Origin: an uncultured Collinsella sp.
GTDB taxonomy: Bacteria > Actinomycetota > Coriobacteriia > Coriobacteriales > Coriobacteriaceae
Length of the DNA stretch: 45,332 nt
Direction of reading: 5' to 3'
NCBI GenBank assembly: GCA_900754525.1
Contig: CAAEDE010000027.1
Location: forward strand, 1 to 45,332
Under the pieces are notes generated by a model. It had not been told where the DNA came from. It saw only the letters and a program-made list of their open reading frames with translations, and made no database searches. Within the stretch, counting starts at the first letter, position 1. Each line of letters opens with the position of its first letter. This document shows positions 8,890 to 16,373 of the stretch, one piece after another. The translations under genes and the position numbers were made by a program.

Positions 8890-9699
8890 ATGCTCAATAA
8901 AACGATTCCTGTCGGGGTCGATGGCTCGTCTGCCACGATTACGTCTTATGTTTTTGCCCCGACCGAAGATGCTTATGCTTTAAAACCGCTGCCTGCAGTT
9001 GTGGTCGTGCCAGGAGGCGGCTACGATCACGTTTCGCCGCGCGAAGGCGAGCCGGTAGCGCTTCGTTTGTTGGCGATGGGCTACCAAGCGTTTGTACTGA
9101 ACTATTCGGTTGCTCCGGCTGTCTATCCGCTGGCATTGCAAGAACTCGCGCGGGCGGTCGATACCGTCCGAGGCCATGTGGCAGAGTACTGTGTCGATCC
9201 TGATCGGATTACGGTCATGGGTTTTTCGGCCGGTGGGCATCTGGTTGGCTTGCTCGGGGCGCTTTGGGACCAACCCTGGCTTGCAGAGTCGATCGCGGCA
9301 TCGCCTGAGTCGATTCGGCCTGACACACTTTGCTTGGGCTATCCGGTCGTAAGCTCGGGGGCCTATGCTCATCGTGGTTCGTTTGAACACCTAACGGGTG
9401 CCGATGGCGCTTTGGCTCAAAAGTTGTCGATCGAGAATATGGTGGGCGAGGGCTTCCCCCGTACGTTCTTGTGGCATACCGCCGAGGATGCATCGGTATC
9501 AGTTCAAAATAGTCTCCTTCTTGCGCAGGCTCTTGCCGACCACGGGATTGGCTTTAGCCTACATGTCTTTCCGCATGGAAAGCATGGGGCATCGCTCGCC
9601 ACGGCCCTAACGGCATTTAAGGGCTGCGCCGAGCATATTCAGCCACAGGTTCAGGGCTGGCCTGAGCAGTTCGCTTCCTGGGAGCGTGATGGACGATGA
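8890..9699 (+). CDS. Alpha/beta-hydrolase carbohydrate esterase (acetyl esterase-like)
   Basis: Serine esterase of the BD-FAE/acetyl-esterase type, 269 aa, probably removing acetyl groups from pectic oligosaccharides. The oxyanion region VVVPGGGYDHVSPREGEPVA, the nucleophile elbow GFSAGGH (S113), an acidic HTAEDASV segment and a C-terminal HGKHGAS histidine make a full triad. There is no signal peptide. The ATG at 8890 has GAAAGGG at good spacing, and an upstream in-frame start at 8839 has none. Its stop codon overlaps the next start in ATGA (9696-9699), indicating translational coupling to the pectinesterase fusion. Confidence 0.85.
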   Translation: MLNKTIPVGVDGSSATITSYVFAPTEDAYALKPLPAVVVVPGGGYDHVSPREGEPVALRLLAMGYQAFVLNYSVAPAVYPLALQELARAVDTVRGHVAEYCVDPDRITVMGFSAGGHLVGLLGALWDQPWLAESIAASPESIRPDTLCLGYPVVSSGAYAHRGSFEHLTGADGALAQKLSIENMVGEGFPRTFLWHTAEDASVSVQNSLLLAQALADHGIGFSLHVFPHGKHGASLATALTAFKGCAEHIQPQVQGWPEQFASWERDGR

Positions 9700-11861
9700 G
9701 CGAAAGCATCTATACACTGCGCGTTTCGAGGGCTGCGGCAGGAGCATATCCAACGATTTCCGATGCCTTGGCGGCAGCCGATCAACTCTATCCGGATGCC
9801 GAGCAACCGGTGACAATCCATATCGAGCCGGGTGAGTACCGCGAACGGGTCGAGATTCATCGACCGTATGTGACGCTGGTGGGCGAGACGGCTGACAGCG
9901 TGCGTATCGTGGGCAGTCTGGGCGCCAAGATGCCTTCGGAGGACGGCTCGGGCATTGACGGAAAGCTCGGCACCTTTAGGACCTATACCGTTTTGGTCGA
10001 TGCCGACGACGTGCGGCTCGAGAACCTCACAATCGTCAACGATGCCGGCGACGGTCGCGAGGTGGGGCAGGCGATTGCCCTGTACGCCGACGGCGACCGT
10101 TTGGTGGTCGACGCCTGTTGCATTACGGGGCGCCAGGACACGCTGTTTTTGGGCCCGTTGCCCCCGCGCGAAGTCAAACCGGGCGGATTCATTGGGCCCA
10201 AGCAGTTTGCGCCGCGTCGGGTGGGGCGCCAGTATTTTCGACGTTGCCGGATCGAGGGCGATGTCGACTTTATCTTTGGCGGCGCGCGTGCCTACTTTGA
10301 GGGGTGCGAGATTCGCTCGCTCAACCGCGATATGGACGTGAACGGTTACGTGACGGCGGCATCGACGCCCGAGGGAGAGCCATATGGCTTCGTGTTCCAC
10401 AGCTGCTCGTTTACAGCCCCGCAAGATGTGGCACCGGATTCGGTCTATTTGGGTCGTCCTTGGCGTGAGTGGGCCCAGACCGTGCTGATCGATTGCTGGC
10501 TGGGACAGCATATCAAGCGCGAAGGTTGGTGGGATTGGGCTAAGCCAGCGGCGCACGAGAGGGCGCACTACGCTGGTGCAAGCCTACATGGCCCGGCGAG
10601 TGATGCCGAAAACTGGGCGCCATGGGCGCACGAGCTCGATGCGACAGCCACTACCCGATACGCCCGCGAACAGGTGCTTTCCGGTGCGGACGGCTGGGAC
10701 CCCGAAGGTGGCCCGGGCGACGCTGCGGAGACCGTCAGTCTTTCCGATAACGGTCGCACGGTGCATATCGACACCTATTACGAAGACGAACTGGCATTTC
10801 GTGAGCGCCTTAAGCGTGAGGGCCGCTCCGCCGCATTTAAGGGCACGACGCCCGAAGACTTTGAGGCATGGCAGATTGCGACGAGGGTTCGACTGTTTGA
10901 CCTGTTGGGCCTATCGATTATGGATCGCGTGTCGATTGAGGCGCGCGAACTCGATCGGGTGCAGATTGCCGGCGGTATCGTGCGCACCCATGCGATGCTG
11001 CAGGTGGAGCGCGACGTTTGGATGCCGTTCTACCTGTTGGAGCCGTCTCATCCTAAGCTTGATGAGCGGGGACTCAAACGCTGTTATATCTGCCCGCATG
11101 GCCATCAGGGAGCAGGCGCCGCAAGTGTTGCGGGCGTGACGGGCGTGCCGGCGGTCGATGATGCCGTGCGTAAGTTCAATTACGACTACGGTCTACGTTT
11201 GGCGCGTATGGGTTACGTGACCGTCTGCCCCGACGCACGCGGTTGGGGATACCGTCGTGACTGGAAGGGTCAGGGCGATGACGAGAACAGCTACCTGCGC
11301 GGTACGTGTCTGAATCAAGCACGTATGGCCGAGCCACTGGGTCTTACGGTCGCGGGCCTCAACGTCTGGGACAACATGCGCTTGATCGATTACTTGGAGG
11401 CGCGCGGCGACATTGCCATGGATGACCTGGGGTGCTTTGGATTTTCGGGTGGCGGCTACATGACGTTGTACCTGGCCGCACTCGACCCGCGTGTGCGCAA
11501 GGCGTTTGTCTCGGGCTATCTGTACGGTGTCGACGATTCGCTGCTGCATCTCAATGGCAATTGCAGCTGCAACTACACACCCGGACTTTGGCGCTTACTC
11601 GACATGGGCGATATTGCCTCGCTCATCGCGCCGCGCCCGTTGTTAGTGCAGAGCTGCGAAGAAGATCATCTGAACGGTTCGCGCGGGCTGAAAAATGTCG
11701 ATGAACAGCTCAAGATCGTGCGCGATGCCTACAAGTTGCTGGGCCGCAGAGATGCTCTGCGGCACGAGGTGTGTCCGGGTGGACACCATCTGGGCGTGGC
11801 GCATCTTGTCGAGGATATCGAATGGCTCGATTCGTACGTTGCGAAATGCGACCGTGCATAG
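9696..11861 (+). CDS. Pectinesterase (CE8) fused to an alpha/beta-hydrolase esterase
   Basis: Two-domain esterase, 721 aa. The N-terminal part (about 1-310) is a CE8 pectin methylesterase with GRQDTLF (D148), EGDVDFIFGGARAYFEGC (D191) and YLGRPWREWAQT. The C-terminal part (about 340-721) is an alpha/beta-hydrolase resembling acetyl-xylan-esterase-like proteins, with nucleophile GFSGGGY (S584) and a late GGHHLG histidine. One polypeptide could thus remove both methyl and acetyl esters. It has no signal peptide, unusual for CE8 enzymes, which are mostly exported. This fits de-esterification of imported oligomers before GH28 and GH105 act. Bounds of the two domains are approximate. Confidence 0.88.
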   Translation: MSESIYTLRVSRAAAGAYPTISDALAAADQLYPDAEQPVTIHIEPGEYRERVEIHRPYVTLVGETADSVRIVGSLGAKMPSEDGSGIDGKLGTFRTYTVLVDADDVRLENLTIVNDAGDGREVGQAIALYADGDRLVVDACCITGRQDTLFLGPLPPREVKPGGFIGPKQFAPRRVGRQYFRRCRIEGDVDFIFGGARAYFEGCEIRSLNRDMDVNGYVTAASTPEGEPYGFVFHSCSFTAPQDVAPDSVYLGRPWREWAQTVLIDCWLGQHIKREGWWDWAKPAAHERAHYAGASLHGPASDAENWAPWAHELDATATTRYAREQVLSGADGWDPEGGPGDAAETVSLSDNGRTVHIDTYYEDELAFRERLKREGRSAAFKGTTPEDFEAWQIATRVRLFDLLGLSIMDRVSIEARELDRVQIAGGIVRTHAMLQVERDVWMPFYLLEPSHPKLDERGLKRCYICPHGHQGAGAASVAGVTGVPAVDDAVRKFNYDYGLRLARMGYVTVCPDARGWGYRRDWKGQGDDENSYLRGTCLNQARMAEPLGLTVAGLNVWDNMRLIDYLEARGDIAMDDLGCFGFSGGGYMTLYLAALDPRVRKAFVSGYLYGVDDSLLHLNGNCSCNYTPGLWRLLDMGDIASLIAPRPLLVQSCEEDHLNGSRGLKNVDEQLKIVRDAYKLLGRRDALRHEVCPGGHHLGVAHLVEDIEWLDSYVAKCDRA

Positions 11862-11930
11862 CCCCTCGGCATGCTGCAAATAAACGGTACGTACCTGTAT
11901 GGCCGCCAATGGGCGGATGAGGAGAAGATT

Positions 11931-12599
11931 ATGGAAACGAAGAACTTGAGTGAATCGACCATTTGCTGCTTTGGCGATTCGACCACATGGGGGGATAACG
12001 GATGCGGCGCAGGCGGCAACGACATTTCGTGGACCTCGCACTTGGGCGCGTTGCTGGGAGGTGCAGTTGTCGAGAACTTTGGCATCAAGGGTTCGCGTAT
12101 CGCCATCAAGGCCGACCGTACCGATTCATTTGTCGAGCGCTTGGACGGCATCGACGATGCGGCCGATGTCTATGTTGTCTTTGGCGGCGTTAACGACTTT
12201 AGCCGCAACGTGCCGCTTGGCGAGTTGGGCAGCACCGATGTGCATGAGTTCTATGGTGCGGTCGACTATCTGATCCGAACCATCACGGCGCGCTCACCTC
12301 AGGCAAAGCTCGTGTTTATGACGCCATGCAAGACGAGTGGTAAGCACGAGAAGGATATCCCGGCAAGCGATGAGGCGAACCATTTGGGTCTGACGCAAGA
12401 CGCCTACGTGCGAGCGATGCTGGAGGTCTGTGACCGTTACTCCGTTCCGGTGATTGACCTGTATGCGCAAAGCGGCATCAGCCCGTTTTTGCCGGAGCAC
12501 CGCGAGCTCTATATGCCGGATGGTCTGCACTACAGCCCGGCTGGCTATGAGCGCCTGGCGCATCGCATCGCCGCGGGCTTAGCCGCCGTTTGCCGTTAA
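11931..12599 (+). CDS. SGNH/GDSL-family esterase
   Basis: SGNH hydrolase, 222 aa, probably a third cytoplasmic deacetylase for pectic sugars. Block I is FGDSTTWGD (S17), block III is FGGVNDF, and block V is DGLHYSPAGYERLA with the Asp-x-x-His pair. There is no signal peptide. The ATG at 11931 follows GAGGAGAAG; the frame is open back to 11871 without a ribosome site. Rhamnogalacturonan acetylesterase activity is a reasonable inference from context only. The last codons overlap one copy of the CCGTT direct repeats that precede the GH105 promoter. Confidence 0.8.
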   Translation: METKNLSESTICCFGDSTTWGDNGCGAGGNDISWTSHLGALLGGAVVENFGIKGSRIAIKADRTDSFVERLDGIDDAADVYVVFGGVNDFSRNVPLGELGSTDVHEFYGAVDYLIRTITARSPQAKLVFMTPCKTSGKHEKDIPASDEANHLGLTQDAYVRAMLEVCDRYSVPVIDLYAQSGISPFLPEHRELYMPDGLHYSPAGYERLAHRIAAGLAAVCR

Positions 12600-12680
12600 A
12601 AGTCTGCCGTTCGCGGGGAATATAGGGTTAACGTTCACCCTATATTCCCCGTTCGCGTTACACTAGGGTTAACGTTCACC
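12586..12680 (+). promoter_or_regulatory. Promoter/operator region of the GH105 operon
   Basis: Two imperfect palindromes, GGGTTAACGTTCACCC (12625-12640) and GGGTTAACGTTCACC (12666-12680), are centred 41 bp apart, with TACACT (12659-12664) as a possible -10 between them. CCGTTTG (12586) and CCGTTCG (12607) are 21 bp apart, and the first copy lies about 46 bp before the first operator centre, close to the 47-48 bp seen at uxaC and the transporter. Confidence 0.65.
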
Positions 12681-12706
12681 TATCATTAACGTCAGAGGGG
12701 ACAGCA

Positions 12707-13945
12707 ATGGGTTGCAATCAAATCCTGGACCGTTATATCGAGCAGTTGATCGAAACCTCTACGCCGCAGGCGCCGGCTTGGAATATCGAAAAGATTCGCG
12801 CCGGCAAGGAGAACACCTGGAACTATATCGACGGCTGCATGATCAAGGCGCTCATCGAGCTGTACGAGATCACGGGTGAGCAGCGCTACCTGACGTTTGC
12901 TGATGACTACATCGATTTCTTTGTCCAGGACGACGGTACCATCAAACATTACAACCCCGAGGAGTACAACCTCGATAACGTCAATGCGGGCAAGACCCTC
13001 TACAAGCTCTATGACTTGGTGGGCAAGCCCAAGTACCGTGCCGCCATGGACACCATCTACCGTCAGCTCGAGACCCAGCCGCGCACCAAAGAGGGCGTGT
13101 TTTGGCACAAGGCCGTCTACCCCAACCAGATCTGGCTCGACGGCATGTATATGGCACAGCCGTTCTACATGCAGTACGAGCTGAGTTTCCACAACCGTCG
13201 TGCCTGCTCGGACAGCTTCCATATGTTCCAGGTTGTGCATGACCTGATGCGCAACCCCCTCAATGGTCTGTACTATCACGCTTACGACGCGAGCCGCAAG
13301 CAGTTCTGGTGCGACCCGGTCACCGGCCTTTCGGCTAACTTCTGGCTGCGCGCCGAGGGCTGGTTTGCCATGGCGCTCATCGACACCTGGGAGCTTATGC
13401 CGCCTTCGATGTCGGCCGAGAAGGACGAGATCCGCAAGATGTTCCACGACCTGATTGACGCCATGCTGCCGTATCAGGACGAGAAGACCGGCATGTGGCA
13501 TCAGGTCATCAACCTGCCCAATATCGCCCCCAACTACCTGGAGGAGTCGGGCAGCGCGATCTTTGCCAACGCCATCATGAAGGGCGTGCGTCTGGGCGTG
13601 CTGGGCGAGCGTTACTACCAGTACGGCCGTCGCGCCTTCGACGGCATCTGCGAGACCTGCCTGTCCGAGCATGATGGCCAGCTGGCGCTCGACAACATCT
13701 GCCTGGTCGCGGGCTTGGGCAACACCGCGCACCGCGAGGGCACGTTTGATTACTACATGAGCGAGCCCGTGGTCAAAAATGATGCAAAGGGTGTGGCGCC
13801 GCTGGTGCTTGCCTATATCGAGACCATGCATCACGACAAGCTTGCCGGCAAGCGCGACCCGCTGGCCCCTTCGGGCGTGTGCTCCATCGAGGACCCGTTT
13901 GGCGGATACACCCCGGGTATCAACGCTCATAAGGGATGTGAATAA
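12707..13945 (+). CDS. GH105 unsaturated (rhamno)galacturonyl hydrolase
   Basis: Alpha/alpha-barrel hydrolase, 412 aa, removing the 4,5-unsaturated uronate left at the non-reducing end by pectate or rhamnogalacturonan lyases. The general acid lies in WLDGMYMAQPF (D145), matching YteR/YesR-type enzymes, and aromatic-rich barrel segments surround it. Its product rearranges to 5-keto-4-deoxyuronate, the substrate of the DhuI/DhuD pair encoded at 18441-20032. No signal peptide. GAGGGGACAG precedes the ATG. The nearby palindromes tie it to the same regulon as uxaCBA. No lyase gene was seen in the window, so the lyase step may be done outside or by other organisms. Confidence 0.9.
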   Translation: MGCNQILDRYIEQLIETSTPQAPAWNIEKIRAGKENTWNYIDGCMIKALIELYEITGEQRYLTFADDYIDFFVQDDGTIKHYNPEEYNLDNVNAGKTLYKLYDLVGKPKYRAAMDTIYRQLETQPRTKEGVFWHKAVYPNQIWLDGMYMAQPFYMQYELSFHNRRACSDSFHMFQVVHDLMRNPLNGLYYHAYDASRKQFWCDPVTGLSANFWLRAEGWFAMALIDTWELMPPSMSAEKDEIRKMFHDLIDAMLPYQDEKTGMWHQVINLPNIAPNYLEESGSAIFANAIMKGVRLGVLGERYYQYGRRAFDGICETCLSEHDGQLALDNICLVAGLGNTAHREGTFDYYMSEPVVKNDAKGVAPLVLAYIETMHHDKLAGKRDPLAPSGVCSIEDPFGGYTPGINAHKGCE

Positions 13946-13946
13946 C

Positions 13947-14852
13947 GTGGGGGCTATTACTCCGGGCGTGCGTTTGCACGACCTTCCGCAGGGGACCGTA
14001 GAGGAACGTATTCGCATGGCGGGAGAGCTGGGCTTTTCGTGCATTCAGCTGCCGAGCAAGGTGCTCTACGCATCGATGGGGATCGATCGAGGCGGCCTGA
14101 CCCGCGAGCTTGCCGACCATTTGCGTGCGGTGCTCGACGAGGCGGGCGTTTCGGTCGCCGTGCTCGGCTGCTATAAGAATTTGGCGACGCCCGATCGCCA
14201 ACAGCTCATGGATAACTTTGCCGAGTACGAGGCATGCCTGAACTTTGCCCAGATGCTCGGCGGCTGTCCGGTGGGTACCGAGACCGGTCGCCCCAATGCG
14301 CAGAACCGCGTTGCTGACGACCGCATGACCGATGAGGCGCTTGAGGCTTTTATGGACGGACTCGCACGCGTCTGCGAGCGCGCCGAGGCCGTGGGCGGGC
14401 AAATACTGATCGAGCCTGGCTGGAACGAGACGGTCAACACGCCGGATCGCTGCCGCGAGGTGCTGGAGCGCGTCTCGAGCCCGTCGCTCGGCGTGATCTA
14501 TGACCCAGTGTCGCTGCTGCACCCCAGCGTCGTTGACGAAGCGCAGGAAATCACAGCACGCGTGCTCTACTTATGCGGCAGTAAGATCCGCGTGCTGCAC
14601 GCCAAGGATTTTGAGGTCGTTGATAACGAGGACAAAGCAGGTTGGTGCGACGGTACGGGTTCGCGCCTGGTGTGTCATGGCGTGGGGGAGACGGGGCGAT
14701 ACGACTTTGAGCCCGTGGTGGCCTGGGCGGCTGCCGCCTGCCCTGGGATTCCCTGCGTGGTCGAGAACAGTGTGCCGGCGACGGCGGCTGACTGCCTGGC
14801 GACACTCGAGCACATGTCCGCTCGCTGCGGGGCTTCGCATCGCGAGTTATAG
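13947..14852 (+). CDS. Sugar-phosphate isomerase/epimerase-like TIM-barrel protein
   Basis: Xylose-isomerase-like TIM barrel (AP-endonuclease-2 superfamily), 301 aa. Putative metal ligands occur in the expected order: ILIEPGW (Glu), VIYDPVS (Asp), RVLHAKD (His) and VVENS (Glu). The frame begins inside the GH105 gene. The start is probably GTG at 13947, two bases after the GH105 stop, with AAGGGA at 13931; GTG at 13938 is too close to it. Members isomerise, epimerise or cleave sugar derivatives, so the reaction cannot be assigned. Operon position suggests a pectin-derived sugar or the partner of the next two redox proteins. Confidence 0.72.
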   Translation: MGAITPGVRLHDLPQGTVEERIRMAGELGFSCIQLPSKVLYASMGIDRGGLTRELADHLRAVLDEAGVSVAVLGCYKNLATPDRQQLMDNFAEYEACLNFAQMLGGCPVGTETGRPNAQNRVADDRMTDEALEAFMDGLARVCERAEAVGGQILIEPGWNETVNTPDRCREVLERVSSPSLGVIYDPVSLLHPSVVDEAQEITARVLYLCGSKIRVLHAKDFEVVDNEDKAGWCDGTGSRLVCHGVGETGRYDFEPVVAWAAAACPGIPCVVENSVPATAADCLATLEHMSARCGASHREL

Positions 14853-14954
14853 CATTGGCTTTTGCCGTGGCGGTCGATTAAGTTTGCCTGACTGGGGCAG
14901 CGGTGAAGGATCTTTATCGTCGCCCCATTGGATTGAATCAAAAAGGGGAGCTGC

Positions 14955-16172
14955 GTGGCTATCCACATTGTCGAAGAGGCGAATCGTTGCCTAGGTTGTA
15001 AAAGGGCGTTCTGCCAGATTAAGGGCTGCCCGGTTCAGACGCCTATTCCGCAGGTCATCGACCTGTTCAAACAGCGTCGTCTAGAAGAGGCGGGCGAGCT
15101 GCTGTTCCAGAACAATCCCATGAGCGCGGTCTGCTCCATGGTGTGCAACCATTCGGGCCAGTGCGAGGGTGCTTGCATCCAGGGCCGCAAGGGCACACCC
15201 GTGCATTTTTCGAGCATCGAGAACTATATCTCGACAGCGTATTTGGACCGTAAGGAGTGGAAGCCCGCGCCGTCGTGCGGCAAACAGGTCGCCGTGGTCG
15301 GTTCCGGTCCTGCCGGTATCACCGTGGCCATTAAGATGGCCCAGCTGGGCTGTGCCGTCACGGTATTTGAGCAGCGCCCCGAGATCGGTGGTGTGCTGGA
15401 GTACGGTATCCCCGAGTTCCGCCTGCCCCGTGCGCTCGTGCAAAAGTATCGTCACGTGATGTGCTCGCTCGGCGTGCGCGTTCGTCCGTCGACCACCATC
15501 GGCGGTGCGCTCCACATCGACGACCTGCTGCGCGACGGCTACGATGCGGTCTTTGTTGGCACCGGTACCTGGCGAGCTCGCAAACTGGGTATTCCCGGCG
15601 AGTCGCGCGGCAACGTGCTGTTTGGTATCGATTACCTGGTCGATCCTTCGAGCGTGGCGATCGGACAGAATGTGGCGGTTATCGGCGCCGGCAATGTGGC
15701 CATGGATGTTGCCCGCACGGCGCTGCGCTCGGGCGCTCGCAAGGTCACCGTGTATGCCCGATCGCGCCATATCTCGGCCATCGATGATGAGGTGGAGCTG
15801 ACCGAGCTTGACGGTGCCGAGATTGTGTGCGGCAAGGCGATCTGCGCCATCGACGATAACGGTCCGGTGTTCGAGACGGCTATCTTCGACGAGGAGAATA
15901 ACGTGGTGGGCTACGAGGAAGAGCTTGACCATGTGTCTGCCGATACGGTTGTGATTGCGGCTTCGCAGGTGCCCAAAGACAAGCTTGTGCTTACGACGGG
16001 TGGTCTGGAGACCGACCATCGCGGCCTTCTTTCGGTCGACGAGAACGGCATGACCACCGTGCCCGGCGTCTTTGCCGCCGGCGACGTGGTCAACGGCCCG
16101 CTCACCGTGGTCCATGCGGTAGCCGGCGCCAAGCTCGCCGTCGAAGGCATGACTACCTACCTGGGCCTCTAA
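14955..16172 (+). CDS. GltD-like NAD(P)H-dependent Fe-S flavoprotein
   Basis: Oxidoreductase of the glutamate-synthase small-subunit/DPD type, 405 aa. The N-terminus has two cysteine clusters (C12, C15, C20, C25 and C60, C64, C70, C74) for two [4Fe-4S] centres. GSGPAGI marks the FAD fold, GAGNVAMD the NAD(P) fold, and AAGDVVNGPLTVVHAVA the FAD-binding C-terminus. It starts at GTG 14955 after AAAGGGGAG. No large glutamate synthase subunit is adjacent, so it is more likely an electron-transfer module for another enzyme, perhaps the flavoenzyme encoded next. Its task in a pectin operon is unknown. Confidence 0.8.
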   Translation: MAIHIVEEANRCLGCKRAFCQIKGCPVQTPIPQVIDLFKQRRLEEAGELLFQNNPMSAVCSMVCNHSGQCEGACIQGRKGTPVHFSSIENYISTAYLDRKEWKPAPSCGKQVAVVGSGPAGITVAIKMAQLGCAVTVFEQRPEIGGVLEYGIPEFRLPRALVQKYRHVMCSLGVRVRPSTTIGGALHIDDLLRDGYDAVFVGTGTWRARKLGIPGESRGNVLFGIDYLVDPSSVAIGQNVAVIGAGNVAMDVARTALRSGARKVTVYARSRHISAIDDEVELTELDGAEIVCGKAICAIDDNGPVFETAIFDEENNVVGYEEELDHVSADTVVIAASQVPKDKLVLTTGGLETDHRGLLSVDENGMTTVPGVFAAGDVVNGPLTVVHAVAGAKLAVEGMTTYLGL

Positions 16173-16189
16173 CTCCATCCCACCCATCG

Positions 16190-16260
16190 GTTGCGGTGAA
16201 ATACGGACTGTTTTGGCTGTCAAAAGCCTCATCTACTCCGTATTCCACCGCAACTTTTTT
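16190..16260 (+). repeat. Palindromic repeat, family 1, copy a (also terminator-like)
   Basis: TTGCGGTGAAATACGGA at 16191 pairs with TCCGTATTCCACCGCAA ending at 16253, with one mismatch, followed by TTTTTT. It probably terminates the GltD-like transcript partly, although the OYE gene follows in the same direction. Related copies are at 19108, 25016 and 25867. Confidence 0.75.
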
Positions 16261-16373
16261 GTGAGGGTCGGGATTGAAGGTGGGGAGTGCGAGCGAGTGC
16301 GAATGCGGCGGATACTGATACGATAGGTACGTTAGCAACTGCCGCCGAGCGGCTCAAACGAAAGGAAGCCTGT

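Noticed and set aside
14955..16172. Called as glutamate synthase small subunit gltD
   Set aside because: No gltB is adjacent, the operon is pectin-related, and the same fold serves many other redox partners.
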